Source: Polyangiaceae bacterium (GTDB lineage Bacteria; Myxococcota_A; Polyangia; Polyangiales; Polyangiaceae). Taken from it: DNA of 64,000 bases. A program made the translations under genes and the position numbers. The notes below the pieces were generated by a model. It was not told the DNA's origin. It did not search any database and saw only the letters and a program-made list of their open reading frames with translations. Where the stretch lies: positions 1-64,000 of the forward strand of contig JADJYE010000031.1 in assembly GCA_016719945.1 (NCBI GenBank), read 5' to 3'. Shown in pieces: positions 1-11,128 of the stretch (position 1 is the stretch's first letter; every line of letters begins with the position of its first letter).

Positions 1-514
1 GCGCCCAGCATGGGCAGCGACCTTGCGGGGCAAGTCCCGCCGAGAGGGAGACCATCCTGATCGAAGCGAGCCGCAACTGCGGAGGGCGACCGACCGTGGG
101 GAGGAAGCGGGGAGCGAAACCGCGGGCCGATGGACAAGAACCCGATACGAGGCGGCGCCGAGTGGGCGAGCGGGCAAATGACCGCAAGCTCCGATGGTCG
201 AGGCTCAGGCGACGTAAATCGGGCGGTCGTGCGGGGAAGGGTCGCGTTCTTACCTGGGGAGATCTCGCCCCTGGGCCTGAAAGGGCCACGCGCAAGCGGA
301 GCGAGAAGTCAGCCGAGGCCGTAGGCGCGGGCAACTGCGACGAAGGGCCGAACGGAGAGGAGAGCGAAACGATCGTGCGTCTCGAGGCAAACGGCCGCAG
401 ATGTCGAGGCAACTTGAGCTCCCGCCAAGGGTAGGGACGAAATCCCAGAGCAGAGCGGAGCGCGGAGCGCCGACGGCGACGCACGGAAACGAGCGCTCGG
501 GAGCGAGCGACCTG

Positions 515-1730
515 ATGGAGCGTGCAATGCGAACGCGCGAACCTCCAGGCCGCGCTGAAACGGGTGAAGAAGAACAGGGCAGTCCCGGTATCGACGGGAT
601 GACGGTGGATGAGCTGCCGGAGCACCTGAAGACCCACGGGCCCGCGCTGCGCGAGCAACTGCTCACGGGCACGTACCAGCCGTCCCCGGTGCGAAGGCAG
701 GGGATCCCGAAGAGCGGCGGTGGGGTGCGCGAGCTTGGCATCCCCGACCGTCGTCGATCGGTTCATCCAGCAAGCCATCCTGCAGGTGCTCGGACCTCGT
801 TTCCGATTCGACCTTCGCAGTACAGCTACGGCTTTCGCCCCGGACGCAGCGCCCACGACGCGGTCGTGCAAGCGCAGCGGTACGTGAACGAAGGCCGCCG
901 CTTCGTGGTGGACATGGATCTGGAGAAGTTCTTCGACCGCGTGAACCATGACGTGCTGATGGGCAGGCTCGCGAAGCGAATCGAGGACAAGCGACTGCGC
1001 GGGCTGATCTGCCGTTATCTCGAAGCGATGATGGCGAACGGGGTCGCGACGGAGCGTCACGAGGCACGCCGCAAGGTGGACCGGCTCGCCGCTGCTCGCG
1101 AACGTGCTCTGGACGAGGTCGACAAGGAGCTGGAGCGACGCGGACATGCGTTCGTGCGCTACGCCGACGACTGCAACGTGTATGCGCGGTCGAGGCGGCG
1201 GGCGAGCGGGTGATGGAGCTGCTCCGGCGGTTTCACGCGGGGCTCCGACTCCGTGTGAACGAAGCCAAGAGCGCCGTGGACCGACCGCAGAACCGCAGCT
1301 GCTCGGCTATTCCTTCTGGAATGCCGGCGGCATGCAAGTGAAGCGGAAGGTCGCGCACCAAGCCCTGACCGCGATGAGGGATCGCACGCGAGCTGACGCG
1401 CGTGACCCGAAGCCAGAGCATCGCGCGAGTCATGAGATCTGCGGTCGTACCTGACGGGGTGGAAGAACTACTTCGCCCGCCGCCGACACGCCCAAGATCT
1501 TCCGCGAGCTCGACGAGTGGATCCGGCACCGGCTCAGGCGCTGCATCTGCGCCACTGGAAACGGGGGCGCACGACCTATCGCGAACTGCGAGCCCGGGAG
1601 CCCCTGAGCGCGTCGCCGCACAGGTCGCCGCAAGCACCCGCCGATGGTGGAAGAACTCCGCCATGGCGATCCACATCGCCTTCCCCATCCGCTACTTCGA
1701 CGAGCTGGGAGTCCCCGACTCGCCGCGTAA
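515..1730 (+). pseudogene. ltrA: Group II intron reverse transcriptase/maturase, frameshifted
   Basis: Pieces of a group II intron RT appear in order but in changing frames: GSPGIDGMTV near 580-605, SYGFRPGRSAHDAV near 825-865, VVDMDLEKFFDRVNHDVL near 905-955, GTPQGG near 1065-1080, FVRYADDCNVY (catalytic YADD) near 1150-1182, LLGYSFW near 1300-1320, YLTGWKNYF (maturase/X domain) near 1446-1472, LDEWIRHRL near 1509-1537, WKRGRTTYRELRAR near 1556-1595, and RWWKNSAMAIHIAFPIRYFDELGVP near 1640-1712. At least eight single-base frame changes are needed to join them; a TAA at 1728-1730 is the likely original stop. The C-terminal HNH endonuclease domain present in some relatives is not seen. As written it cannot make a working enzyme. 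Confidence 0.85.
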
Positions 1731-1748
1731 CCTCAACTCTCCGAACCG

Positions 1749-1772
1749 CCGGATGCGGACCCGCTTGTCCGG
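1749..1772 (+). other. Domain V-like hairpin of the group II intron
   Basis: CCGGA (1749-1753) pairs with TCCGG (1768-1772), and an inner GCGG pairs with CCGC. The hairpin sits directly after the maturase remnant, where the catalytic domain V of bacterial group II introns is expected. A second short GC stem (CCGAGG/CCTCGG, about 1788-1804) follows and could be domain VI. The assignment rests on position and shape only. Confidence 0.5.
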
Positions 1773-1842
1773 TGTGTGGCAGGGGTCCCGAGGGATTTCC
1801 TCGGCCCCTATGCCGATTGTGGGCGCCGCCTGGGGCCGCGCT

Positions 1843-3017
1843 CTACCCGCGCTCAGCGTCGTCGAAGAACGCGTCCATCGCGTCGCGCTGCGCTCGGCGT
1901 CGGCGCGGCCGAGCTCGATCAGCCGCCGCGCGAAGCCGCCGTCGAACAAGAGGTAGCTCGCGAGATCGGCCTCCGAGGCCTCTCCGACGTCGAGTAGCGA
2001 GAGCAGGCGCTTGAGCGCAGGGCCGGTGCGCAGGCGCGACGAGCGCAGGTAGGTCTGCGCGAGCTTGCCCAGATCTTCGGTGGGCCGGACGGTCAGCGTG
2101 GACACTCGCTTGTACGGCGGGTAGCCGACCTCCTCGGCGACCTTGTTGAGCGACTCGAGGAAGCCAAGCCCGTACGCGCGAGTGCCGTGGTCGATCATCG
2201 CGTTGACGCGATCGAGGACTTCGAAGTCGCTGGTGATGTGGTCGAGCAGGAACGCGTTCATGATCTTGCCCACCACGAACCCGACGTTCGGCGGCTTGTC
2301 GGGCGTCACGCTCGGCAGGCGCCCTCTCGGCAGAGAGCCCGATCGCGAAGACGTGCGTCGCGCCGAGCCTGAGGGCGGGCGCGATCGGCGTGTTCTGCCT
2401 CACACCGCCGTCCATGTACAGGTGCTGGCCGATGCGCACGGGTGGGAAGAGCACCGGGATCGCGGCCGACGCGAGCGCGTGGATGGGGCCCACGCGCGTC
2501 GAGCGGATCACCGTCCGCGGCGGGGCCTTCGGAGGAGCGGCGTGCCCACCGCGGTCTGCATGAAGAGCACGGTCTTGCCGGTCGAGATCTCGGTGGCCGA
2601 CACGCTGAGCGCCGTCAGGCGGCGCTCGCGGAACGCCCGTGAGATCGCCCGCCAGGCCACCTCCCGCTCGACGAGCCGAGCCATCGGCTCCACGTCGAAC
2701 ACGCCCACACCCTGCTGCCCGCCCCCGACGAGCAGCCGCGGCAGGGCCGTCATCTGCCCAATCCCGAAGCCGAGCACCTCGTCCATCCGGATGTCGGACC
2801 ACAGGTTCGCGAGGCGGCGCGTGCCGAGCGCCGGGTCGCCGAGGTGCGAGGCCAGGAAGCAGCCGTTGATCGCCCCGACGCTGGTCCCCAAGATGAGGTC
2901 GATCTTCGGCGTCTTGCGTCGGACTCGCGCGAAATGATCGAACACGTACGCGAGTACCCCGACCTCGTACGCGCCGCGCGCACCGCCGCCGGAGAGGATG
3001 AGGGCGACGCGCTTCAC
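1843..3017 (-). pseudogene. Patatin-like phospholipase, frameshifted
   Basis: This is a patatin-family (alpha/beta acyl hydrolase) gene read from GTG at 3017. The N-terminal part carries the oxyanion motif GGGARGAYEVGVL and the nucleophile motif GTSVGA (Ser in GxSxG). The frame then changes near 2540, and the next piece has PVLFPPVRIGQHLYMDGG, containing the catalytic Asp of the DGG motif. A second change near 2325 leads to a helical C-terminal part (NAFLLDHITSDFEVL). A third near 1893 gives the probable natural end, DAMDAFFDDAERG, with a TAG at 1843-1845. All catalytic elements survive, so either the indels are sequencing errors or the loss is recent. The GTG overlaps the TGA of the upstream kinase gene (GTGA), indicating a shared operon. 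Confidence 0.75.
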
Positions 3018-6000
3018 GAAGGCACCTGCGGGGCCCCCTCGTAGCCGCCTTCGGGCTCCTCCGTCAGCAGCTCGAGCGGTGGAACGCCCGACTCGATGAG
3101 GATGCGCTCGACGATGGAGCGCGAGAGGAACGCGCTCTTCAGGTCGGGATCACGGATGTGCCCGGCGATCTTCCGGACGTGAGCGGCCGCGCGCTGGTAG
3201 GCGTCGTCGGCGGTGCTGGGCGAGGCGCGTCGGATCGCCTCGCAGCAGAGCGCGCGGACCTCGACCCCGTACTCCGAGCCGCCGCACGTCTCGATCGCGC
3301 CGAACGCCGTGCGGGCGAGCAGGACGCCGGTGTGGCTCCTCGCCGGCGTCGACGCGAGCCGCGGCCTCCACCGCGGTCGCGTAGATGTGGAAGCTCATCA
3401 AGCCCTGGGCCTCGGCGGTCTGCCGGGCCTCGAGCGCGTAGGCGATGGCGGTCTGAGCGTCCCCCGCGAGCCGCGCGAGGCACGCGCGGATGATCCGTTC
3501 GTTGACGAGATCGTAGACGCTGCCCGTCACCGCGACCAGCGCCCCGGCGTCGCCTGCGAGCGTGTGCGCCGCGTCGACGTCGCCGGCCTCGATCAGGATC
3601 CCCGCGGTGGAGAGCAGCGTGTCGGCGCGCGAGTCCTGGTCGGCGTAGCGCTCATGCGCCTCGCGAGCGCGTCGCAGGAACGACAGGCCTCGCGAGAGGT
3701 CTCCGAGGCGCGCGAAGGCCTGCCCCACGTTCGACAGCGTCTTGGCGATCTGGAAGCGGCCGCCGATGCTGAGGTCGACCTTCACCGACTCGAGGCCGAG
3801 CGCGATCACGTCCTCGAACCGCTCGAGCACGAACATCGCGAACGCCAGCGACGTGAGCACGCGCGCCTCGCTTCTACGCGCCCCGACTGCCCGAAAGATG
3901 GCCAGCGCGTCGACGTAATACCGCACCGCCTCCTCGACGCGCCCGACGTAGCGGAGCAGGACACCCTTCGCGCGCAGGACCTCCGCGTGCAGGCGCGGCT
4001 GGACACGCCTGCCCTCGGAGACCTCGATCGCGCGCTCGCACGCGGCGATGGCCCCTGCGTGTCTCCCAGGTCGCGCAGGATCTCCGACAGCACCGTGAGC
4101 GCCTCGACCTCGAGCGGCGCGTTCTTGGCGAGGCGCGCGATGTCCGCGGCGCGCTGCGCGATGGGCAGGCCGCGGGCGAGCACGCCCTCGTCGAGCTCCA
4201 GCCGAGCCGTGCGGATGAACGCCTGCGCTGCCCACTTCGCGTGACCGTCGCGGCGCGCGAGGCGGCGGAGCGCGGACAGGTGGAGGCGCCGCTCGCGTCG
4301 TCTCCCGAGGTGTCGGTAGATGGCCTCGAGGGCCTCGTGGGCGAAGAGGCGGCGGCGATCGTCCTGAGGAAAGAGGGACAGCGCGCGCAGGTAATACCGC
4401 TGCGCGAGCTGCGCCTGGTTGGTGTTGCGGGCCGCGCTCGCCGCCTCGAGGTAGAGCTCGGCGGCCAGCGTCGCGGCCTCCCCGCGCACCAGGTGTCGCG
4501 CGACGATCGCCGCGGACAGCCCGTGGGCGAGGGGTGTCGTCGCCAGGTGCTCGCCGAGCAAGCGGTGGAGCGCACGCGCGCCGTCGGATCGAGCGCGAGG
4601 TACGCGACGTCCGCGCGAGAGGGTGGCGGAAGTCGACCACCCCTGCTTTGCGATCACACAGCCCCGCGCGCAGAGCCGCGTCATCGCCTCGTCGCTGTCC
4701 GAGCGGGTGAGCGCGAGGATGTCGGTCTCGAGCAGCGGCCCCCTGCGACGGCGAGCCAGTCGACGACGTCGTGCTCCGACGGCGGCAGCTCACGGAGTCG
4801 GTCACCGATCAGCTGCTCGAGCGTCGACGGCAGCGCCTCTCCACGGTCGATCGCGCGCTCGTTCCGGTGCAGCTCGTGGCGTCCGTCGGGCCGCTCGACG
4901 ATCTCCAGGGTGCCCCGCTCGAGGAGCGCGTCGACCATCTCGAGCAAGAAGAACGGGTTGCCGGCGACGCGCGGCAGCAGCTCGGCGCACACCGCGGCGA
5001 CGCCGTCGCGTACGCCGAGCCGAGCCTCGACCAGCCGCACCTGCTCCTCGGGGGACAGGCCTCGAAGCTCGATGCGGACCAGGCCTTCGACGAACTGCCC
5101 GACGCGCTCGTCCGGCCGCGTCACCAGCACCACGAGGATGGCGAGGTTCTCGTCGCGCTTGAGCAGCTCGTGCACGAGCTCGAGGCTCGAGCGGTCTGCC
5201 CACGACAAGCCGTCGACCACGATCACGAGGGGCTGCTCGAGGGCGAGCGCCCCCAGCAGGTAGCGGACCCCGAGCAACAGGACGTCTCGCCGGTAGTGCC
5301 CGCCCTCTTCCTCGGCGGCGCCCTGCACCTGCTTGCCCGTCGCGACCTCCGCGAGGCGGGTCACCAGCCGCTCGCTCGACTGCGACCGGATCGACACCTG
5401 ACCGAGCAGGCCGCGGAACACCGCGGCGGCCTCGTCGAGCGAGTGCTCCACGCCGACCCCGGTCGCCTCTCTCAGCAGATCGCACAGGACCGCGAGCGGG
5501 ATCTCGCTCTTGATCGGCGAGCACTCGATCGACAGCACGCGAGTGTCCCGCGGCAGCTCGCTCAGGAAGGTCGCGACGAGGGCCGTCTTGCCGATGCCCA
5601 TCTCGCCGATGACGGCGCGCGACACCAGGCGGCCCTTCGCGGCAGCTGTGCTGATCGGTCGCGGCGGCACGGAGGAGCTTCGCTCCGGCACGCCGTCGGT
5701 GTCTTTGGCCAGCGGCGTGACGGCGCGGTGATACGCGGCGTGGAGGTCGGCGCGCTCCGCGTCGCGCCCGACGAGGTCGTTCGGCGCGAGCGCCATCTCC
5801 ACCGCGCGCTCCTCACGGGTGAGCGGCCGGAGCAGCGAATACGTGCGCATCGTCCGCGGCGCGCCGTGCACCTCCGCGTCCTCGAGCTCGAGCGTCGGAG
5901 CGTCTCCCCAGCGGAAGTCTCGCCTGACGAGGCGGTACAGCCCGCCCGCGACCCACGACTTGCCGAGGGGGGTGCGCCGACCGAGGCGATCGGCGAGGAA

Positions 6001-7483
6001 CGTCACGGGCTCTTGCAGGAGGTGGTCGACGAGGTGGCCTTGGACGTCGCGTTCGCCCGCCGCGATGCCGCGCACGATGCCGATCGCCGCCGTCACCCGC
6101 CTCGGCAGATCTTCAGACGCGCCCGCGAGCGCCTCGTGGACGTCGACCGCCAGAGAGGCCGCGTCGAACGCCGCCCGCGACGGGTTCGCGAGCAGCCCGA
6201 CGATGCCGGTGGTCAAGTCTTGCAGCCCTCCGTGACGGTCCGAGTCGGTCCACATCCAGCGCGCGCCGCGCTTGTAGGCGATGTGATCGAGGGTCCCGCG
6301 GAGGTTTTCGCACACGCGTTTGTAGGCGGCGCCGCTGCCCACCGCCTGCTCGAGCTCGGGTAGGCCGTCGAGCCGCATCGCGAGGACCCGCGACGTGTCG
6401 CACCTCGCGCGGCCGGCGCACAGAGACCTTCGGCTCGTCATCTTGCTCCGCCAGGCCCGCGGTGTTCGCGCGCTTCTGCGGGATCGCGGCGAGGGTCTGC
6501 TGGGCGGCTTCGCTCGGCGGCGGCGCGCTGGGGAGGATCGAGCTGCGGCCGAGCAGCATCGTGACGACCGTCTCGATGTTGGAGGCGTCGACGAGCTCTT
6601 GCTTGGCGAGCAGCGCGCGCCCGATGGCGCCGGCCATGTCCCGCGCCGTCTGAAAGCGATCTTCGCGGTCGTGGCTCATCGCCCGCATCACGATCGCCTC
6701 GAGCTCGCTCGGGATCTCCCCGACGTGCTCGCTCGGCGGCAGGAAGTTGCCGTTGCGGACGGCCTCGAGCAGCTCCTCGTCTTGCGGCTTGACGTTGGGG
6801 TCCGCCTTCGACGCATACGGGGACCGGAGCGCGAGCACCTCGTACAGCACCACCCCGAGCCCGTAGATGTCGCTCCGCCGATCCACGCGCTCCCCGCGCG
6901 CTTGCTCGGGTGACATGTACCCGAACTTGCCCTTGAGCGTCCCCGGCTCCTCACGGAAGAGGTTCGCGCTCGCGATGCCGAAGTCGGCGATCTTCACCGC
7001 GCCTTCGATGCTGAGCAGGATGTTCTGGGGCGAGACGTCGCGGTGGACGATGGCGAGCGGTGAGCCACCCTCGTCGCGGCGCTCGTGGGCGTAGTGCAGC
7101 CCCTTCGCTGCCTCCGCGATGATGTAGGCGCTGACCCAAGGGGGGATGCGCGTCCCCTTCTGGCGCGCGACGCTCATCAGCCGGCCGAGGTCGTAGCCCT
7201 CGACGTACTCCATCGCCAACAGCAGCCCCTCGTCGCCGTGGTCGAGGAACTCGTACACCTGCACGATGTTCGGGTGGTTGAGCCGCGTCGCGAGGTGCGC
7301 CTCCTCGACGAACATGGCCCTGAAGCGCCTCGACCGCGCGTGCGAGGGGTGGATGCGCTTGAGGACCAGGAGCTTGTAGGTCCCCTCTGCGCCGAGCTTC
7401 TTGGCGAGGAACACCTCGGCCATGCCGCCTGCCCCCAGGCGCTTGATGATCTCGAAGCTCGCGAGCCGCTCGGCCGAGCTCAT
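3014..7483 (-). pseudogene. Ser/Thr kinase-cyclase-like-AAA-TPR signalling protein, frameshifted
   Basis: The ATG at 7483 overlaps the TGA of the upstream kinase gene (ATGA). About 290 residues form an apparently complete Hanks-type kinase: glycine loop LGAGGMAEVF, VLKRIHP lysine, catalytic HRDVSPQNILL, DFGIAS, and GYMSPEQARGE. After a frame change near 6400 comes a region resembling a degenerate class III adenylate-cyclase domain. It is followed by an AAA_16-type NTPase with Walker A GEMGIGKTAL and Walker B LVIVVDGLSWAD. Further frame changes near 4740, 4660, 4630, 4060 and 3350 interrupt a long TPR-like helical region. The natural end, GAPQVPS, reaches a TGA at 3014-3016. If the indels are real the product is a kinase fragment; if they are errors the protein is about 1490 residues. 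Multi-domain kinases of this type are typical of myxobacteria; the substrate is unknown. Confidence 0.75.
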
Positions 7484-10400
7484 CTCGGCAGGCTGGAGTA
7501 GTCGGCCCGGCCCGTCTTGCCGGTCGCCGCCCCGCTCAGGATGGTGCGCCAGGTGTCGAGGCGTTGGCCGGCGGGCTTCGGCCAGCCCATGGCGGCGAAG
7601 CGCTCGAGCAGCATCGGGGTGTGATCTCCGGTGCGGATGGGGTCCTTGAAGGCCGCGCGCGCGGCGTCGAGCTCCTTGGCGGCCTCGTGGAACCTGCCCT
7701 CGTGGTACGCGAGCCAGGCCTTGGTCAGGTGGCGGTGCTGCTTGGGCTCCGACTCCACCAGCGCGACGGCCTCACACGCGATGAGGTGCTCCCGCGCCGT
7801 CTCCGCGTCGCCGCGGGCGAGCGCGACCTGCGCCTTCAGCAGGCCGACCTCCACGACGCCCCACGGATCCGCGAGCTTATCGAACAGCAGCGCTGCGGCG
7901 CCCGCGTGCTCCTCGGCCTGGTCGGCTCGGTCTTGGTCGATCGCGATCATCGCCAAGATGCGCTCGCACGCCGCCTCCCCTCGCGGGTTCGCGAGGTCTC
8001 GAAAGCTCTGCCGAGCCGCGAGCGCGACCTCGCGGGCGCGATCCCAGTGGCCGTCGCGGTGATCGGTGTGCGCCGTGGTCAGATCGCACTGGGCCATGCC
8101 CAGCCGGTACCCGATCGACTCGAACTCGCGCCGCGCCGTGAGGATGGTGCTGCGCGTGGACGGCAGGCCACCCGCGGCCTGTTCGGTGAAGACCTGCACC
8201 ACCAGGCTCTGCGCGTACCCGAGCCGATCGCCCGCCCGCGCGAAGCGTGAGGCGGCGCTCGCGATGATCTGCCGCGCTCGGGCGTGGTCGCCCAGGAGGA
8301 AGTCGATCTCTCCCAGCGTGACCTCGCACTGGGCCGCGCCGTGGTCGTCTCCGATCTCTTCGAAGATGGCGAGCCCGCGCGAGACGAGCCGCCGGCCGAG
8401 CGCCGGGGCGGCCTGATCGCTGGCGATGTGGCCGAGCAGGCGGAGGCAGGTCGCCTCGCTGCGCCGATCGCCGAGCTCCTGGAACATCTGACGAGCCGCC
8501 TCGGCCTCTCTGCGCGCGTCCTCCAGGCGTCCGGCGTGCCTCAGCGCCTCACCTCGCCACAGGTGTTGCACCGCGGCGGGCCGGCCGTCGAGGCGCCCGT
8601 CGAGCAGGGCGAGATCGCGGAGCGTCGCGGCGGTCTCTCGCGAGCGACCCCAGTTCGCGGCGATGAAGCCGTGCAGCAGGTCCGCGGCCGTGACGACGTC
8701 GTTCGCGCGGATGAGGTTCACCACGCGGTGGCGCACGATGCGGCGGGTCTGCGCGGCTGGGTGGTGGCCGAGGGCGTCCGCGGCGGCGTGGAAGATCTGG
8801 CCGGCGTCAGGCCTGGAGAACAGCTGCGTGAGCAGGTGCTCCTGCATCAGCGCGTGGGGCCAGCGCAGCTTCTCGGTGCCCGACGCGAGCAGGATCTGCG
8901 CTCGCTTGAGCACCGCGATCGCGCGCGCCGCGTCGATGCCGAGCAGCTCGTACTCGGCGCGCAGGACGTCGCGACGGATGTCGCCGCCGAGCGCCGCCGC
9001 CGCCAGCGCGGCCCGCCGGAACTCCTCCGGGACGGCCTGCAGGCGCTCGTCCCAGAGGTCGGCGGTGGTGCTCGCGCGCGTGGCGAGGGACGCGCGCGGG
9101 ACGTGGTAGAGCCCGTCGCGCATCTCCAGGTGGCCGCCCATCGCCCAGGCGTGCAGGAGCTGGAGCGCGAAGAGTGGGTTGCCCTTGCTGCGCGCCGCCG
9201 CCTCCGTCACGGCGGTCTCGTCGAGCGGGAGGGTCTCCTTCAAGAGCTCGTGCGTCTGGCTCGCGTCGAGCGGGAGGATGTTCATCGACTCGGCGTTGAG
9301 GCCCCTCATCATCTCCTGGAGGCGCTCCGCGTTCTGTGGCTCCGCCTCGACCGCCTCGTTGCGGACCGTCGCGACCACGAGCACGCCCAGCCGCTCGCTC
9401 TCCTTGAGCAGCCGCGTCAGGTTCTCGTAGGTTCCAGGGGGGGCGAGGTGGATATCGTCCATCCACAGCAAGATCGGCCGATCGTGGGCGATGCGCTCGA
9501 GGGTCCGCCGCATCACCAGCCACCTGAGCTCCGGGTGATCGAGCGCGAAGCGCTTTCCGCTCGGGCCGACCTTGCCGGCCGCGGTCGTCGGCACCAGCCA
9601 CTCGGCCGTCGCCGCGACCCACGTGGTGCCGTCGTCGTCGCTCGGATCGACGCCCCACAGGTTCATCAGCACCTTCTCGGCGACGTCTCGGTCGGCTCGC
9701 TCGAGTCGATAATATTGGGTGACGGCGCCGACGACACCGTCGAGCGGCGCGGGGATCCTGCGGTAGCGCGCGCGGAGCTGGGTCAACAGGCCGCGCTCGT
9801 GGACCTCCTCGCAGAGCCACTCGGCGATGCGGCTCTTGCCCACGCCGGCCTCCCCCGTCATCAGCACGAGGCGCCTCGAGGCGGGGTCGCTCTGCCGGCG
9901 AGGGAACGCCTCGGCGACCTGGTGTGAGACGCGCAGCAGGCGCTGGCGCTCTTCGGGCCGCGCGACGAACGGGGACGGGCGCAGCGCGAGGAGGCCCGCG
10001 GCCGGCGGGGCGCGCGGGGCCTCGCCCTGAGCGAAGGGCTCGGGCAGCATGATGGCGTTGCGCGACGAGCGGACGTCTTTGCGCGGCCGCGCCGACCTCG
10101 GCATCGGCGTGCTCGTCGCGCTGTCTTCCGGCTTGAAATCGCGCCACGCGCGCCGCGCGTCGGCGGCGTACATGAAGCGGTGCCAAGGTCGCTTGGCCAT
10201 CAGCTTCTTGACGAACGGGCCGATCTCGGCCGGCGCCCCGGGCGGTACGCCGGGCTCGGGGAGCGGCGCGTTGCGGTGTTGCTGGAGCAGCTCCTCGTTG
10301 GTGCCCGTGTACGGCTCGCGGTTCGACACCAGCGCGAACAGGATGCAACCGAGCGCGTACAGATCCGTCGCCGGGCCGATGTGAGGGGTGGCGTAGCGGA

Positions 10401-11022
10401 TCTGCTCCGGCGCCATCCACCCCGGGGTGCCCGCCCCGTAGCGGACGGTCGGCTCCGCCTCGGTCGACCCGTCGAGGCGGTGGTCGACGCGGTCTTGCGT
10501 GAGCCACGCGAGGCCGAGGTCGAGGATGTACGCGCGGCACTCGTCACCGTCCGGGGGAATATCGAGCAGCACGTTGCTCGGCTTCAGATCGCCGTGGATG
10601 ACGCCGCGCGCGTGGGCGTGGGCTAGCCCGGCCAGGATCTGATCGGTGCACGACCAGATCACCGACCACGGCAGCAGCCCGTCGTGCTGCGCGAGGTAGA
10701 TCCACTCGTGCAGGGAGCGCCCGGGCGCCGCGTCCATCACGAGGAACGGCGTGTTGTCGGGCAGGGCGCCGAAGTCGCGCGCACGAACGATCGCCGGGTG
10801 GTTGAGTCCGGCGAGGGCACGCGCCTCTTCCTGAAACCACCAGGCGTCCTCGGGGCGCGTCGCCTCGCCGGGGCGACCGAACAGCTTGAGCGCCACGCGC
10901 TCGTCGAGCGCGAGGTCCCGGCACAGATAGACCATGCCCATGCCGCCCCGCCCGAGCTCACGTCGGACTTGGTAGCGACCTGCCAGCACGGTGCCGGGAG
11001 GGAAAACGGCTTCCTCACTCAT
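7480..11022 (-). CDS. Ser/Thr protein kinase with AAA ATPase and TPR domains
   Basis: An intact protein of about 1180 residues. Residues 10-290 are a Hanks-type kinase: glycine loop LGRGGMGMVYL, VALKLF lysine, HGDLKPSNVLL in place of the usual HRD, DLGLAWL in place of DFG, and GWMAPEQIRY. Around residue 385 there is an AAA_16-type NTPase with Walker A GEAGVGKSRI and Walker B ILLWMDDIHLAP. From about residue 700 to the end the protein is all-helical and TPR-like. The changed HRD Arg and DFG Phe suggest weak or altered kinase activity, but the catalytic Asp and Lys are kept. ATG at 11022 is preferred; an in-frame GTG lies at 11028. It is the first gene of a minus-strand operon whose second gene has the same architecture, suggesting duplication. 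The signal and target are unknown. Confidence 0.9.
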   Translation of the reverse strand: MSEEAVFPPGTVLAGRYQVRRELGRGGMGMVYLCRDLALDERVALKLFGRPGEATRPEDAWWFQEEARALAGLNHPAIVRARDFGALPDNTPFLVMDAAPGRSLHEWIYLAQHDGLLPWSVIWSCTDQILAGLAHAHARGVIHGDLKPSNVLLDIPPDGDECRAYILDLGLAWLTQDRVDHRLDGSTEAEPTVRYGAGTPGWMAPEQIRYATPHIGPATDLYALGCILFALVSNREPYTGTNEELLQQHRNAPLPEPGVPPGAPAEIGPFVKKLMAKRPWHRFMYAADARRAWRDFKPEDSATSTPMPRSARPRKDVRSSRNAIMLPEPFAQGEAPRAPPAAGLLALRPSPFVARPEERQRLLRVSHQVAEAFPRRQSDPASRRLVLMTGEAGVGKSRIAEWLCEEVHERGLLTQLRARYRRIPAPLDGVVGAVTQYYRLERADRDVAEKVLMNLWGVDPSDDDGTTWVAATAEWLVPTTAAGKVGPSGKRFALDHPELRWLVMRRTLERIAHDRPILLWMDDIHLAPPGTYENLTRLLKESERLGVLVVATVRNEAVEAEPQNAERLQEMMRGLNAESMNILPLDASQTHELLKETLPLDETAVTEAAARSKGNPLFALQLLHAWAMGGHLEMRDGLYHVPRASLATRASTTADLWDERLQAVPEEFRRAALAAAALGGDIRRDVLRAEYELLGIDAARAIAVLKRAQILLASGTEKLRWPHALMQEHLLTQLFSRPDAGQIFHAAADALGHHPAAQTRRIVRHRVVNLIRANDVVTAADLLHGFIAANWGRSRETAATLRDLALLDGRLDGRPAAVQHLWRGEALRHAGRLEDARREAEAARQMFQELGDRRSEATCLRLLGHIASDQAAPALGRRLVSRGLAIFEEIGDDHGAAQCEVTLGEIDFLLGDHARARQIIASAASRFARAGDRLGYAQSLVVQVFTEQAAGGLPSTRSTILTARREFESIGYRLGMAQCDLTTAHTDHRDGHWDRAREVALAARQSFRDLANPRGEAACERILAMIAIDQDRADQAEEHAGAAALLFDKLADPWGVVEVGLLKAQVALARGDAETAREHLIACEAVALVESEPKQHRHLTKAWLAYHEGRFHEAAKELDAARAAFKDPIRTGDHTPMLLERFAAMGWPKPAGQRLDTWRTILSGAATGKTGRADYSSLPR

Positions 11023-11128
11023 GCGCACGCCCGAATATAGAGAAAGGCCTGGGGGACGCTAGCGGCTTGGATCGAGGCCCCAGAGTTCGAGCCGAGTCGG
11101 TCGTTTTGAGGTACCTTGGCCCCAACCG

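Larger units (their letters stand above)
1..1842 (+). mobile_element. Group II intron remnant
   Basis: The first bases (GCGCCCAGCATGGGC) resemble the 5' end of bacterial group II introns, which commonly begin GTGCGCCCAGCATGGG, so the 5' splice site probably lies one or two bases outside the window. About 500 bases of GC-rich non-coding sequence follow (ribozyme domains I-III), then a broken reverse transcriptase/maturase gene, then a compact GC hairpin near 1749-1772 of the kind found at the end of these introns (domain V). The 3' boundary is put just before the stop codon of the converging patatin gene at 1843 and is uncertain. Because the maturase is broken, the intron is probably immobile, unless the indels are sequencing errors. 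Intron class was not determined. Confidence 0.75.

Noticed and set aside
1..1842. Retron or other defence reverse transcriptase
   Set aside because: The RT has the group II maturase/X-domain order (LTGWKNYF, RYFDELGVP) and is flanked by ribozyme-like sequence with a domain V-type hairpin, and no effector gene accompanies it.
8284..9927. Long plus-strand open frame opposite the kinase gene
   Set aside because: It has the Arg/Glu/Val/Leu-rich composition of an antisense shadow; the minus frame encodes clear kinase, ATPase and TPR motifs.
11029..11128. Molybdenum cofactor riboswitch upstream of moaD
   Set aside because: The 100-base gap is too short and shows no long conserved stem pattern of a Moco RNA element.
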